Assembly (NCBI GenBank): GCA_032690845.1
Contig: CM064427.1
Location: forward strand, 6,707,501-6,771,500
Direction: 5' to 3'
DNA: 64,000 bases
Source: Eleusine coracana subsp. coracana
Lineage: Eukaryota > Streptophyta > Magnoliopsida > Poales > Poaceae
Shown here: piece after piece, positions 34,318 to 44,667 of the stretch
Position numbering within the stretch: position 1 is the first letter of the stretch
Layout: each line of letters starts with the position of its first letter
The notes under the pieces: generated by a model
Told to the model about the DNA's origin: nothing
Seen by the model: only the letters and a program-made list of their open reading frames with translations
Database searches by the model: none
Position numbers and translations under genes: made by a program

Positions 34318-34481
34318 CTCAACCCGCCTGACCGTTCCTCTCCAAAATATCCACATCTCTACATCTTTGATCTAAAATTCCACATCAAATAGTTTTGTCA
34401 TAGTTTGGGGATTTGACTCTCCTATTTCCTAGACACTATCTCTCCCTCTCATGGCGTCGATTTGAGATTCCGGTGGTGGTC

Positions 34482-34552
34482 AATGCCGACAGGAAGAAGA
34501 AGAATGACATTAAAAAAAGCTTTTGTAAAAAGACCCTTACAGAAATTTGAAA
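34482..34552 (+). repeat. Outer direct repeat X of the 34.5-38.2 kb element
   Basis: About 70 bases containing aggaagaagaagaatgacat and agcttttgtaaaaagaccct. It recurs at 38152-38223 just beyond the second LTR. Confidence 0.8.
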
Positions 34553-34567
34553 TTAATGGTCAATATC

Positions 34568-34964
34568 TGTCAAGATTTATTCTCGACATAGACATAAGGT
34601 AATTCACCTATAAGGATTTATATATAGATCAGGGGTATGTGCGAGATCGAAAGACGATGGTAACACAAGGCGTCGATTTAGACAGGTTCGGGCCTCCTGG
34701 AGGATAATAACTCTACGTTCTGTATTTTGTGGTATTTGTATTGATATGTCTAGATCATAGATCTAGACGAGGGATGACCTAGACGATGATGCCTAGTTCT
34801 ATCTAATTGAGCTTGTCCCTTGAGGGAGGTACCTGCCCCTCTTTATATATCCGGAGGGACATGATTACATGGCAGAGTTCTAGTCGGTCTACTATATATA
34901 TTCAAGTAGGAGTCTATCTCTACTTTCCTTGTATGAGAGTTACCCCAGGTACATGTCATTGACA
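34568..34964. repeat. LTR 1 of a non-coding LTR element
   Basis: About 400 bp matching 37757-38153: gatttattctcg, gtgcgagatcgaaagac, atttagacaggttcggg, ctagatcatagatctagac, tatatatccggaggga and ctacttt-cttgtatgaga occur in the same order. The best TATA (tatataaag) is on the minus strand. Edges are approximate. Confidence 0.8.
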
Positions 34965-37756
34965 GAAGCCCCTGAGAGTCTTGCAAGCTTGATGATAATC
35001 TTTAGTAGCTTCTCAACTGGTTTGTGCCATATAGAATACTTCAGCTTTATATCAACGAGCTTGTAAGGGCCTCAAAGATCTAAAAAATGTCTTCAAGAAA
35101 TCAACTGGTGCGCCAAATAGGTGCATCTAATTAGGTGTAGCTCCCAACACTTGTATCATTTGGAAATTGCAAATAATGCAGGAGTCCAAAACAAGAATAC
35201 TTGTATCGGCTCTCTTTAAGAAAAAAAAATGCTAAAATCATTAAATCCAAGTGATAAATAACTTAGTAGAATGGCATCAATCATTATTGAGTGATAAATA
35301 ACCCAGACGAGTGACTTCAATCACCGCTGAGTGGTAGATGACTCAATGACCGAGTGGCAACCGCGCTCAACTCAGAATATCATGTCCAAGAGGCAGCGAC
35401 GCTGAACTCAAGCCGATAAGGTCGAGTGAATAAGGCAGCCGAGGTTGTTATAGCCGTCGAACGCTGATGAAGTGATGTCCGAATGACACCGATGGTCTGA
35501 TATGTGGCTGACCGATGGCAGCGGTCAGATGTAATATGGCAGACCGATGGTGGTAATCAAAGTTGGTGTAGCCGACCAATGAAGGCAGTCGGAACTGGTG
35601 TAGCTGACCGATGAAGGTGATCGGAGCTGTAAGCCGACCGATGAAGGCGAGAAAATCACTCTGTGTCGAGTTGTGTATCCGCCTATCCGTTATAAATGTT
35701 CCTGACAATAAAGGAAATTAGAATAATTAGTTATAATTAATATTGTTTGTTTAAAAACTTATTTTTATAAGCCAAACAAATCAGTCAACTGAAAAGTCAA
35801 ATCTGTATCTATTTTTCTCCTATAAGTAGACCGACTGGCGCATAGCAGCGTATTCGTGCGTTAGCAAACAGACTGATCCACTGTAGAATACTTAGGACAA
35901 AATATAAAAAGCTCGAAGCTCGGTCTGCTACAACAATATCGGTCATAATTATTCTTACGTAGTAATCAGAACCAGTCGACACATGACCTCTTGCAACTTT
36001 GGCTCTGGATTTAGTGTAGTGGTAGTAACGCGTAGCTAAGAAATTCTGTGAATTATTTGATTATCGGCGAAAGACCAAAAATAAGACTAAATCACAAATA
36101 AAATACAATGTGTTGGTCGAGGCTAAAGCCAAAAAGAGTAAAACTAGAACAGACGACATGGGTCATATGATGTCAGGGCTAAAGCACTACTGAAAGGTCA
36201 CCAACCGACATGGATCATATGGTGTCAGGGTCGAGACACTACTGAAAGGTCACCGATCGACATGTGTACTACTAAATTCACAAAAAAGATGGGAGAACAC
36301 GTATATAAATACACAAATAGCCCACTGACTCGATAGTTTAACGCGAAGGATTAAAGAACCGAGACAATATAAAGACGAATAAAGCCACAAATAAGAGCAC
36401 TAATTAAAATGCCCGACTTTACTCATAAAAAATCTACGATCTTCTACTTAAAAAACAGAGATAAGCGGTCGTGGAAAAAATAGTATGAAGGACATGAGTC
36501 CAAAACCTCGAAAATAAATTGAGAAAGTATAAAGATATTTAGCTTTGTTATTCGGCGAGTTGAAAATGAGTCCCCGAACATGCCGATGTGGTTTGCGAGT
36601 GGTCGAACATCGAAGTCGAGTCATCATGTCGCCGGAACATCGAAGCTTGAAGTGGTTGACCGAGACGTCGAGTTGTCGAGTCGTCGCCGAGTAGCTGAGT
36701 GGGTGAAAACCTAAAATGCCAAGTCATTAACGACGTCGTTGAGTAGCTGAGTAGCCATCATGCCGTCATGGTGCGGTGATGTTGCCGTGTGGCCGAGTCG
36801 AGGCGATATCGTCGAGTGACCGAATCATGACGATGTTGTCGATGAGACCGAGTCGCGGCGATGTTGCTGATGCGTTGAGTTGTCGAAGACGTCGTCGAGT
36901 GGCCGGATCATCGGGTCATCGAGTAGCTGACCAAGATGCCAAGTCACAGTGATGTCGCCGAGCGACCGAGTCCGCCGAAACACCGAAGCGCTCAGCCGTC
37001 AAAAGCGTCGTCGAGTAACCCTCGGGCATGTCCATGTGGCCGCTGAGCGGTCGAATCGTCGAGTCACGGCGATATCGCGGAGTTGTCTGTAGACGTCGTG
37101 TCACGACGATGTTGCCGGATGACGGTCGCCCTTGTTGAAGGCATCGTCGCAGTAGACGGGTTGCTGCCGAGTGGTGGGCTGCGTCGCCAAGTCGCCGACG
37201 TGTAGACCGAGATGCTTGATCAGTTACGAGATGCTTGATCAGTTGACGCAGTCGAGTTGATTGTCGCTGATATGCATGCCGACTGGCCGCGAGTCGTGCT
37301 GCCTTTGGTCACCATGAAGTTCATCAAAGTTGATGGCAAAGCCGATCTCCATGTGTCTCGTACATGCAAAAAAGCATAACGTGACAGGCTATCGGATTGA
37401 TTAGAAAAGAAATAAAATAATGCGGCAAGCGTAAAGAGGAAACAATTGAACTTCTCTGCCGTGCTCTGCATTTGTAGTCCTGGAATCGGACTCGATTTGC
37501 AACTATTCGTATACGATTAGTACAGGTCGACAAGTCGGTCGACTTCTTGGCCTTCAGCTTTTAACTCGCCGACTCCATATGCATGTCCCGGTCGTCATAT
37601 CCATCGGCAGCATCAGCACTTAGTCTCGCGATGTTGACAACGATGAGGATGACTCGGTCGCCGATCACGGTGACCTTGTGGTGTTCTTTGAGTTGTAAAT
37701 TGAAACCATCGAACTCGACAAACCGATCATTGCACTATCCCCACGGACAGCGCTAA

Positions 37757-38153
37757 ATATCGAGATTTATTCTCGGTATTAGACATAGGATAGTTCATCT
37801 ATGAGGATTTATATGTAGATTAGGGGTATGTGCGAAATCGAGAGATGATAGTAACACAAGACGCCAATTTAGACAGGTTCGGGTCTTCCGGAGAATAATA
37901 ACCCTACGTCCTGTGTTCTGTGATATTTATATTGATATATCTAGATCATAGATCTAAACGAGGGTTGATCTAGACGATGATGTCCAATTCTATCTAATTG
38001 AGCTTATCTTTTGAGAGAGATCCCTGCCTCTCCTTATATATCCGGAGGGACAGGGTTACATGGCGGAATACTAGTCGGTCTACTATACATATCTAAGTAG
38101 AAGCCTATCTCTACTTTTCTTGTATGAGAGATACCTGGGTACATGTGATCGAT
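37757..38153. repeat. LTR 2 of the non-coding LTR element
   Basis: Direct copy of 34568-34964, with many transitions and small indels (for example atttagacaggttcgggtct against atttagacaggttcgggcct). Confidence 0.8.
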
Positions 38154-38223
38154 AATATCGACGGGAAGAAGAAGAATGACATTGAAATAAGCTTTTGTAA
38201 AATGACCCTTATAGAAACTTGAA
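38152..38223 (+). repeat. Outer direct repeat X' of the 34.5-38.2 kb element
   Basis: gggaagaagaagaatgacat and agcttttgtaaaatgaccct follow LTR 2 immediately, matching X at 34482-34552. Confidence 0.8.
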
Positions 38224-38520
38224 TAGTTACATTATATACGTGTCTTGGCAGTTTAATAAAAAACACAAAACTTAAGAGAATTTTAATTTTTTTCAACAAT
38301 TTTTTCAACCAAACAAATTTCAACTTTTTCATAGTCGATAGCTCATATTCAGTTTTTTTTCACAGCTCACAACATACGACGGTTTTTGCTACAACCATAA
38401 TTTAACCAAACACACTACTATTCTTAGTGGTCAAGACCGACACGTGCCCTTCGAGCCCTCTACCAAAACTAAGATCCCCTCTCGCTTCTTTATTCGTTAA
38501 CAATTTTGATTAAGCATCAA

Positions 38521-39509
38521 CACTACAACAAAAATGCACTGTAGCGCAGGTTCGTCGAACCGCCGCAACACAATCATAGCAAAAGATCACGAGCAACAAC
38601 GGCTGAACTACAAAAAGAAAAAATTGTAGGCCCGCAAGAACCTATGGGCCTGAAAGAGCCCGGATCCGGTGGAGGTCATCACCGTGGCCGCCGCTCGCGA
38701 AGCTGCTGCCACGTGGTCGCCACCGCCACCCGCTGCCATCCGGTAGAGGTCGTCGTCGTGGCCGCCACCCGCTGTGGACCGCCAGGGAGAGGGGCGGCCA
38801 GATCCGGCCTCCGTAACTGCCGCTGCACCGCTAGTAAGGAGGGCGGTCAGATCTGGTCGCCCCAGCCCCGCCACACCACCATAGATTGGGGGGCGACCAG
38901 ATCGACAAGGAGAGGAGGGAGAGCCACTGGCCGCTCGGTCGCTCGCCCGCCGCGCCGGGAGCCGGGAGGAGAGGAGGTCGCTGGGCCGGGAGGAGAGGAG
39001 GTCATCGGAGCCGGGAGAAGAGGAGGTCACCACACCGGGTGGAGAGGAGGTCGCCGGAGCCGGAAGAAGGGGAGGTCACCACGCCGGGAGGAGAGGAGGT
39101 CGCCGGGCCAGCTGCTCGCCCAACGCACCGGGAGAAGAGGAAGAAGAGGAGAGAATAGGCGGCGGCGGATGACAAAGAGAAGTGGAGAAGAGGAGGGCGG
39201 TGGAGAGAAGAACACTAGAGTTTGTCTGTTTTTATAGACGGTGACTTATAGTGGGCTGCGGGAGTAGGCTGAATGGGCCTCATTTTGTAGCGGTGGGTCA
39301 CAATATGATCCGCCGTTAAAAATTGATTTTTAGCGGCGGATCATGGGCCTCCGCTAAAAATAAAGCTCATTCCGCTAAAAATTTGTTTTTAGGGGCGGAT
39401 CATATTATAGGCCGCCGCTAAAAATAAAAAAAGTACAGTAACGGTGAGTTTCTTTCAAAACGCCGCTACAAAGTTTTTGGAAACGCTGCTACACACCTGT
39501 TTTGTAGTG
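38521..39509 (-). mobile_element. Short non-autonomous CACTA element
   Basis: Left end cactacaacaaaaatgcac; right end ggtgtgtagcagcg reversed (…cacacctgttttgtagtg). 39260-39480 carries tagcggcgg / ccgccgctaaaaa repeats. On the minus strand a TATA box (ctataaaaac, about 39230-39221) precedes a GC-rich leader (39200-38650) with featureless frames. No transposase; it was probably moved by proteins of the type encoded at 18-27 kb. Insertion splits the segment also found intact at 2809-3060. Confidence 0.8.
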
Positions 39510-39665
39510 ATGCTAAGTTGACATGTTCGTTAAGAATCTGTGATGAGAGGGGTTCTTAAACAACTACAAAGAATCTCTGATGTGAGTATGCAGTCGCAGG
39601 ACGCGTGACGTGGTTCCACAGCCTAGCTTGGTTGTACACGCAACCAAACGGATCCATAGTGGATT
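39510..39665. repeat. Second half of the segment duplicated from 2809-3060
   Basis: aagttgacatgttcg, actacaaagaatctctgatg and tgacgtggttccacag match 2830-3012, with a deletion of about 90 bases relative to that copy. Confidence 0.7.
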
Positions 39666-39940
39666 CCGGCGAAGCTGCCCTTTAGTACACTGCACATAAC
39701 TGCTCGTATACAGCTTTTGTGCAGGAACGCTGCACGCCGTTGATCTCACTTGTTAGTATTACATCGCAAGATGACTTATTTGATACAATAAACGTGAGAT
39801 ACGGACATGCGGTGGCCTGGCTCCCTTGCGCTGGCCAGCCCTTGTTATTACTCTTTTACTCTGCCGATGGCCCATCAGTGAATGTTACTTCCAAAAAAAG
39901 GTATAATATTAGGACAAATGTTTATATTGTTTTATATATT

Positions 39941-40214
39941 AAGCGTAGTACAGACGCAATCGATCTCATATACATACACAAATACTCACTTATATGAACA
40001 CATACACGCACACCCTATCCTGTGAATGACTCTAAAAGACTAGACCGACTTGATTTTAAAATTCACAAAATGGAAATAGACGTCTTCCTATCAACGGGGA
40101 CGTCGTCTCACACTAAAAAAATAATTATTATAAATACAACACTTGTGTCAAATCTACTATTTGAACCCGAGTAGGTTGGTTATATCACAATGAATCTAAC
40201 CACCTAAGCTAGAC
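39941..40214 (-). mobile_element. tRNA-derived SINE
   Basis: The 5' head on the minus strand has an A-box-like tagcttaggtggttagattc and a B-box-like gggttcaaat (near 40170-40161). The body has gtgagacgacgtccccgttg and the tail agggtgtgcgtgtatgtg, tgagtatttgtgtatgtata and gcgtctgtactacgctta, which I recognise as the common grass SINE body and tail. The A-rich end is degenerate and no target duplication was set. Confidence 0.75.
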
Positions 40215-40346
40215 TCAATTTACATAACATATGTTGATATGATTTAGAAAAACACATGTTTATATATTTATTAAAGAACACATAATAGTATAATAACCAA
40301 CAGTTGCCTTATTTTAAGCATATAAAATAATTATTCTCTTCATACT

Positions 40347-40567
40347 CTCTTAGATTTTAAATTATATGGCCATTTATTTTTTGAGTTATATTTTATCTTA
40401 TTTAAAATATTAATTCAAATATGTAAAATTATAAGTTATATTTTAATTTTTTTAATGATAAAATAAATCATAACAAAAATATGATATTTGTTAAAATAAA
40501 TAAATAAAATGAATGATCAAACATAACTAAAAAATCAACTATAATAATAATTTAAGAACGAAAGTAA
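40347..40567. mobile_element. Diverged Stowaway-like MITE
   Basis: Ends tactctcttagattttaaat and the reverse complement tattactttcgttctt, with an AT-rich interior containing aaattataagttata. It resembles a decayed Stowaway; termini are inexact. Confidence 0.5.
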
Positions 40568-40855
40568 TACTTAGCTTGCGGGTATTGGGTATAGTACGAA
40601 CTGTGAATGCTTCATATGTTTTGCCAAAGCTAAACATAGCCGTGCTTTGACATCTATGTCAGAACCCTGAGCTACGGTTCATGTTTGAAGTTTTCCATCG
40701 GTCTTTTGATCAAAATCTCTCTATTCAAATAAGCTCCAAAAGATACTAAGATATCATCCATTTTCATTTAACGATATATTGCGCGGACGTTGGATTGAAA
40801 GTAACCCCCTCTGACCAACGGATTGGAGATTACGATTGCAACATTCCAGAAACAA

Positions 40856-40888
<33 letters not shown>
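40856..40888. repeat. Poly-G tract, 33 bases
   Basis: Uninterrupted G run. True length uncertain. Confidence 0.9.
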
Positions 40889-40889
<1 letters not shown>

Positions 40890-41079
40890 AACTGATTTTC
40901 ACAGCCACACTCATGAAGTGGTTGTATTTACTCTATAGCCCCCATCAACCTGAAGAGAGTGATTAAAGCAGAGCGAACGCACACCACTAGGTAACACCCT
41001 CCCCCGCCGGCATCTAAACTACGTCTATCAAAGATCTCCCTACCGCTCTCTAAAACATCAACGACCTGAATACGTAGCC

Positions 41080-41475
41080 ATTACACGGCCAATTTTCGAG
41101 TGATCGCCGCCGCCGCCCTTATCTGCGCTGGCACACACATTCGAACATTCCCTCCACCTATGCCATAATTCGATCAACCGTACCGTCATGCCCCTGTCTC
41201 GATCTCAGCGCAACTTGGGGTGTCGCTTTGCGTCGTTGTAATGAGCTATTCCGAACGCGACAGAGATTTTTGCCAGTACTGAATACGTAAAGTACCGAGA
41301 GCAACAGTTCGTTACAGGCGTCACGCCGTCACGTCAGTCGATTCGAAGTTTCCAACCCATCGAATGTACGGATTTGGGGATGCTGAGATGAACTGTCGTA
41401 CTTGGTAGTATTCATTGCCGAGATTAGATGACGTTTTCCTTATGAAATCTTGTGTTGCAGGATGATGTTAAGGAC
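41080..41475. repeat. Flank shared with 48.06-48.48 kb
   Basis: acacggccaattttcgagtg, gaacgcgacagagattttt, gttcgttacaggc and cgaatgtacggatttgg have counterparts in order downstream of the 47.3-kb family copy (acacgaccaattttg, gaacgcgacagagatattt, gttcgttataggc, cgaatatacggatttgg). Part of the local duplication that includes the small-protein genes. Confidence 0.75.
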
Positions 41476-41523
41476 AGGCGGGGGCTCCAAGACTAATAGA
41501 CCGGATGGCTGAATCATAGCATA

Positions 41524-41848
41524 GATCCTGTTTGATATTCTAACAGTGTTAGATGTTAGAGTTATTTTTTATTTTATAATAAACTCTGAATTAAGTCTAA
41601 CTCTTGAGGTGTTTGAATGCAAGGATTAGATTGATAATAAAGATACTGATGTAATTATTTGTCTTTTTTAAGGATAAAAAAATAACTTTTTAGTGAACCC
41701 CAGTCAAACTAGCTTCAATTAGCATCTCTTTAATAGAATAGTTTTTTTGATAGATTAGATGTAACTAGCCCAAACTAACTCTTCCTGTTTGAAGATTTTA
41801 GACCTAGTTATGCCTAAACTAATTCTAACTCATGGATCTAATCAGTAC
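41524..41848 (-). mobile_element. MITE, Tourist-like, copy B
   Basis: Starts agatcctgtttgatattcta and matches the reverse complement of 3155-3496 along its length (gtctaactcttgaggtgttt, taactagcccaaactaac). The right end is degenerate. Confidence 0.7.
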
Positions 41849-42819
41849 CATAGTGTACGGTCAGCAAAAGAGGTGCTAATCAAATTGAGGTTTTGCACAT
41901 CAGGGTGTATCTATCTATATAGCTGTGTAGAAAATGATACGCACGCACTTAATTAACAATGGTTTACGAAAAGGCCACATGAGCATGGACACTTTACTAC
42001 GATGATGGCGAATTCACAGAAACATGAGTACAAGCTGTACTCTGCAAGCCGCACGCCTGAACCACCTGTATAACCTGCAAAGTGATACTCGGCGCGGCAA
42101 ACAGAAAAAAAAAATGCCACCACGTCGATTTCTAGCTCAGGGTTTTCAGACAACGCTGTCAATTCAAAGCACCCACTAGAAGTCTAGAAGCAGTAGGCCA
42201 CCAGCCTCGCACCATGATTACGGCAAAAGTGCAAAACACATCAGGCCACCTTACGACAGGATCCCCTTGCGGGGCCGCGCTCCGTAACCAAAAGCTGCTC
42301 TACCCGCCGGTTACCAAAGCCGAACCAGCCGCGCTAATCTTTGATCCGGCCCCCGAAAGTAATCTCATGTGCTAAAACTTAGAGGGACATCGACCTACAG
42401 GAATAAAGATTTTATCACGTTTCATGTGTCGCCATCGGCAACACATAACGGATCACACGTCCGTCAGGCTACAACACTCAGTACTGATGATACCGTGATA
42501 ATATCGAAAGATCTCGACTTTTAAATGACAAAAAGCATCACGTTTCGTACTCGTAGAAACGGCAGAATCCCATCCCAGTACTGGTACGCCGGTATGTTTG
42601 CTTTCGTGCTCTCTCGGCGAGAGATTCTTCGGTGCGTGCAGCTGAGGTAGCGCCCTACTGTTTGAACAAGAGGCATGCCCGCCCTGTTCCGCGCGCTGGA
42701 CCGCGATTCCCCACCCAACTCCGAGCCCGGGATAGGGAGATGCGGGTCACACGCCACGAATCAAATACGTGCGCGCGCGAGCCGGGAGCGCATGTGGTGC
42801 CGGCCTAGGCGCCCGCGCG
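41849..42819. other. Upstream region of small-protein copy 3
   Basis: No gene. GC rises towards 42700. gagcgcatgtgg at 42786-42797 also precedes the TATA box of copy 2 (47034-47045). Confidence 0.5.
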
Positions 42820-42826
42820 TATAAAA
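42820..42826 (+). promoter_or_regulatory. TATA box of small-protein copy 3
   Basis: tataaaa lies 210 bp before the ATG at 43030, in gcgtataaaagg, and shares its surroundings with the copy-2 promoter. Confidence 0.65.
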
Positions 42827-43029
42827 GGACACGGCGGCTTAGCGAGCTCGTCACACAACGGACACTCATCAATCACCACTGTCAGCTTTGCCCCATCTCC
42901 AGATACGCGACGATCCCGTAGCTGTGCCGTTTGTAGCCGGGGCACGGTGCTCAGGTAGTGGTCAATCAATAATCAGCAGGGTTGAGGGTTTAGCTGGAGG
43001 CACCTCGCGGTGGTGTCTCCGGTGGACCA

Positions 43030-43271
43030 ATGGCTATGGGAGCGGAGAATGCGCGGAGGCCGTTCTCGGCCGCTGGCGTCGACGACGTTTCAGCCCGAGC
43101 GGTGGCGCCAGCATTCCTTGCTGCGGAAAAGGAGAGACGGCCGGTGGACCCGATGATCTGGGGCGACGAGAAGCGGATGAAGCGGAGCTCCTGGCATGGG
43201 CCAAGGCCGTGGCGTCCATGGCGGTCAGCCAGAACACCACCTTGTCATCGTCGGCTCGTCGCTGTCCATGA
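43030..43271 (+). pseudogene. Small-protein family copy 3, frameshifted
   Basis: Starts MAMGAENARRPFSAAGVDD and keeps the family core RRPVDPMIWGDEKRMKR. At about 43185 one G is missing from the aagcgggagctc found in the other copies (here aagcggagctc). The frame then reads SSWHGPRP; the conserved AELLAWAKAVASMAVS continues in the neighbouring frame to the stop at 43269-43271. The first half is more diverged than in copies 2 and 4. The promoter (TATA 42820) and the leader (gtagccggggcacggtgctcag) are kept. The product, if made, would have an unrelated tail. Confidence 0.65.
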
Positions 43272-43484
43272 GACGCAGCCACGCCGCAGGGGATAGTGTA
43301 TAGCACAGACACTATTGATGAATCTCGGCTTGTGATAGCCAATCTGTTACGTGTAGGTAGTGTACAGCTTGTTGATACAGTTCTTATATTTTCATCAGTC
43401 AGAAATAGATTTTGCGGGGCAACCCGCTGCGGAAGACAAGACCGCCTTTGAAATGCAAGTTCTTCATTGGATTAGTGCTCCAAC

Positions 43485-43927
43485 TAGTCTGAAAAAAAAA
43501 AACACGGCCAGAGCCCAGCACGGAACAGATTTAACCGGTCCAGGCCTGCCCGTGGCATGGTGCGGGCCGTGCTACGGGCTGACCCCAGGCCCGTAGCGCG
43601 GCACAGAGCCTGACCTAAGAAGGGTGTCGACCTAGTAAGCCTAGTAAGTTGGCGCAAACAAAGCCGGCCCAAGCCCAGTGAAGCAGGCACAAACACACTT
43701 CTCAACCCTAATGGACCTGTCATCCCACCTCGGACCTCGGACGGACGGACCCCCCCCCCCCCCACTCAGCACACACTCGCCTCCCTCTCCCATCGTGAAA
43801 CCCTACTGCGCTGCTACTCCCTCTTTGGCTCTCCCTTTCTAGCACGGCGCGGCGGCACCTCTCACCTCCTCTCCCTCTCCGACACGGCGCGGCGGTACCT
43901 CTCACCTCCTCTCCCTCTCCGGCATGG

Positions 43928-44004
<77 letters not shown>

Positions 44005-44323
44005 ACGAGCGCATCTCCAGCTCTCCCTCTGCGGCGTCTGCGCTTGGCTCTCCCTCTGCGCCCGACACCGTCTCTCCCTCTCCCTCTTCTGCCACCGCCG
44101 CGGTGACGTCCGGGCCTCCACAGCCTGCAGAGGGCCACCATGCCACCGCCGGGCTCGTGGAGCAAACAGTCCGACACGACACGATGTTGGCCATTTCGGG
44201 CCATGCCACAGGCTTCACCCCAACCCCGGAGCACGGTTTAGCACGACTGTAGAGGGCCACATGCCATATCTGCCCGTGCCTAAACGGGTCGTGCCGTTCG
44301 AGGAGGCCAGATGCCCAGCTATA
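43485..44323. mobile_element. Non-autonomous hAT element with 8-bp duplication
   Basis: Flanked by identical gctccaac (43477-43484 and 44324-44331), the 8-bp duplication expected of hAT. The right end reversed reads tatagctgggcatctggcc, typical of grass hAT ends; the left starts tagtctgaaaa. Subterminal ggcccgtagcgcgg / gcccgtgcctaaacggg motifs lie near both ends. The middle has a C run (43750-43763), leader-like aaccctaatgg and a long CT microsatellite. No transposase. Confidence 0.8.
43930..44003. repeat. (CT)n microsatellite
   Basis: About 37 CT repeats inside the hAT element, flanked by repeats of ctcacctcctctccctctcc. Confidence 0.95.
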
Positions 44324-44667
44324 GCTCCAACCGTCACTGCGCACTGAACCTTAGAACGGCTGCTATGCGACAGCCTCTGGAATCTGGAACCTCGGTCATG
44401 GTTACTGCACACAATGTGACGAAGAGACTGACCAACCTGGGCACCCAGCTTCTTCGGCTTGGAAGAACTTAACAGAGTTCCAAGAAACAGAACGATAAGT
44501 AGTATAGTTTCTATCTAAATGAATAAAAGGTGAAAAGGCTATAGTCTAACTTTGTGATAGGTTTTCGAAGAATTTACTCGGTGTTTTGAACACTCTCTTC
44601 ACCTTTCGCTTTTGTCTTAAGCCAATGTTGTAATAAAGAGCGAGAATTCTTTTATAATAAATTTCTA

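Larger units (their letters stand above)
34568..38153. mobile_element. Non-autonomous LTR retrotransposon (LARD-like)
   Basis: Two direct LTRs of about 400 bp bound 2.8 kb without gag or pol frames. The interior holds agccgaccgatgaaggc-type repeats (35500-35650) and a long cgag/gtcg-rich stretch (36540-37200: gtcgagt, gccgagt, gatgttg repeated irregularly). No clear primer-binding site or polypurine tract was found. Large non-coding derivatives of this kind are known in grasses; this one is old, as the LTRs differ at many sites. Confidence 0.7.

Noticed and set aside
38608..39237. 197- and 141-codon frames
   Set aside because: They lie within the short CACTA element leader; repeated gaggaggtc units produce long frames by chance.
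43862..44344. Frames containing long Arg-Glu or Ser-Leu repeats
   Set aside because: They translate the (CT)n microsatellite.
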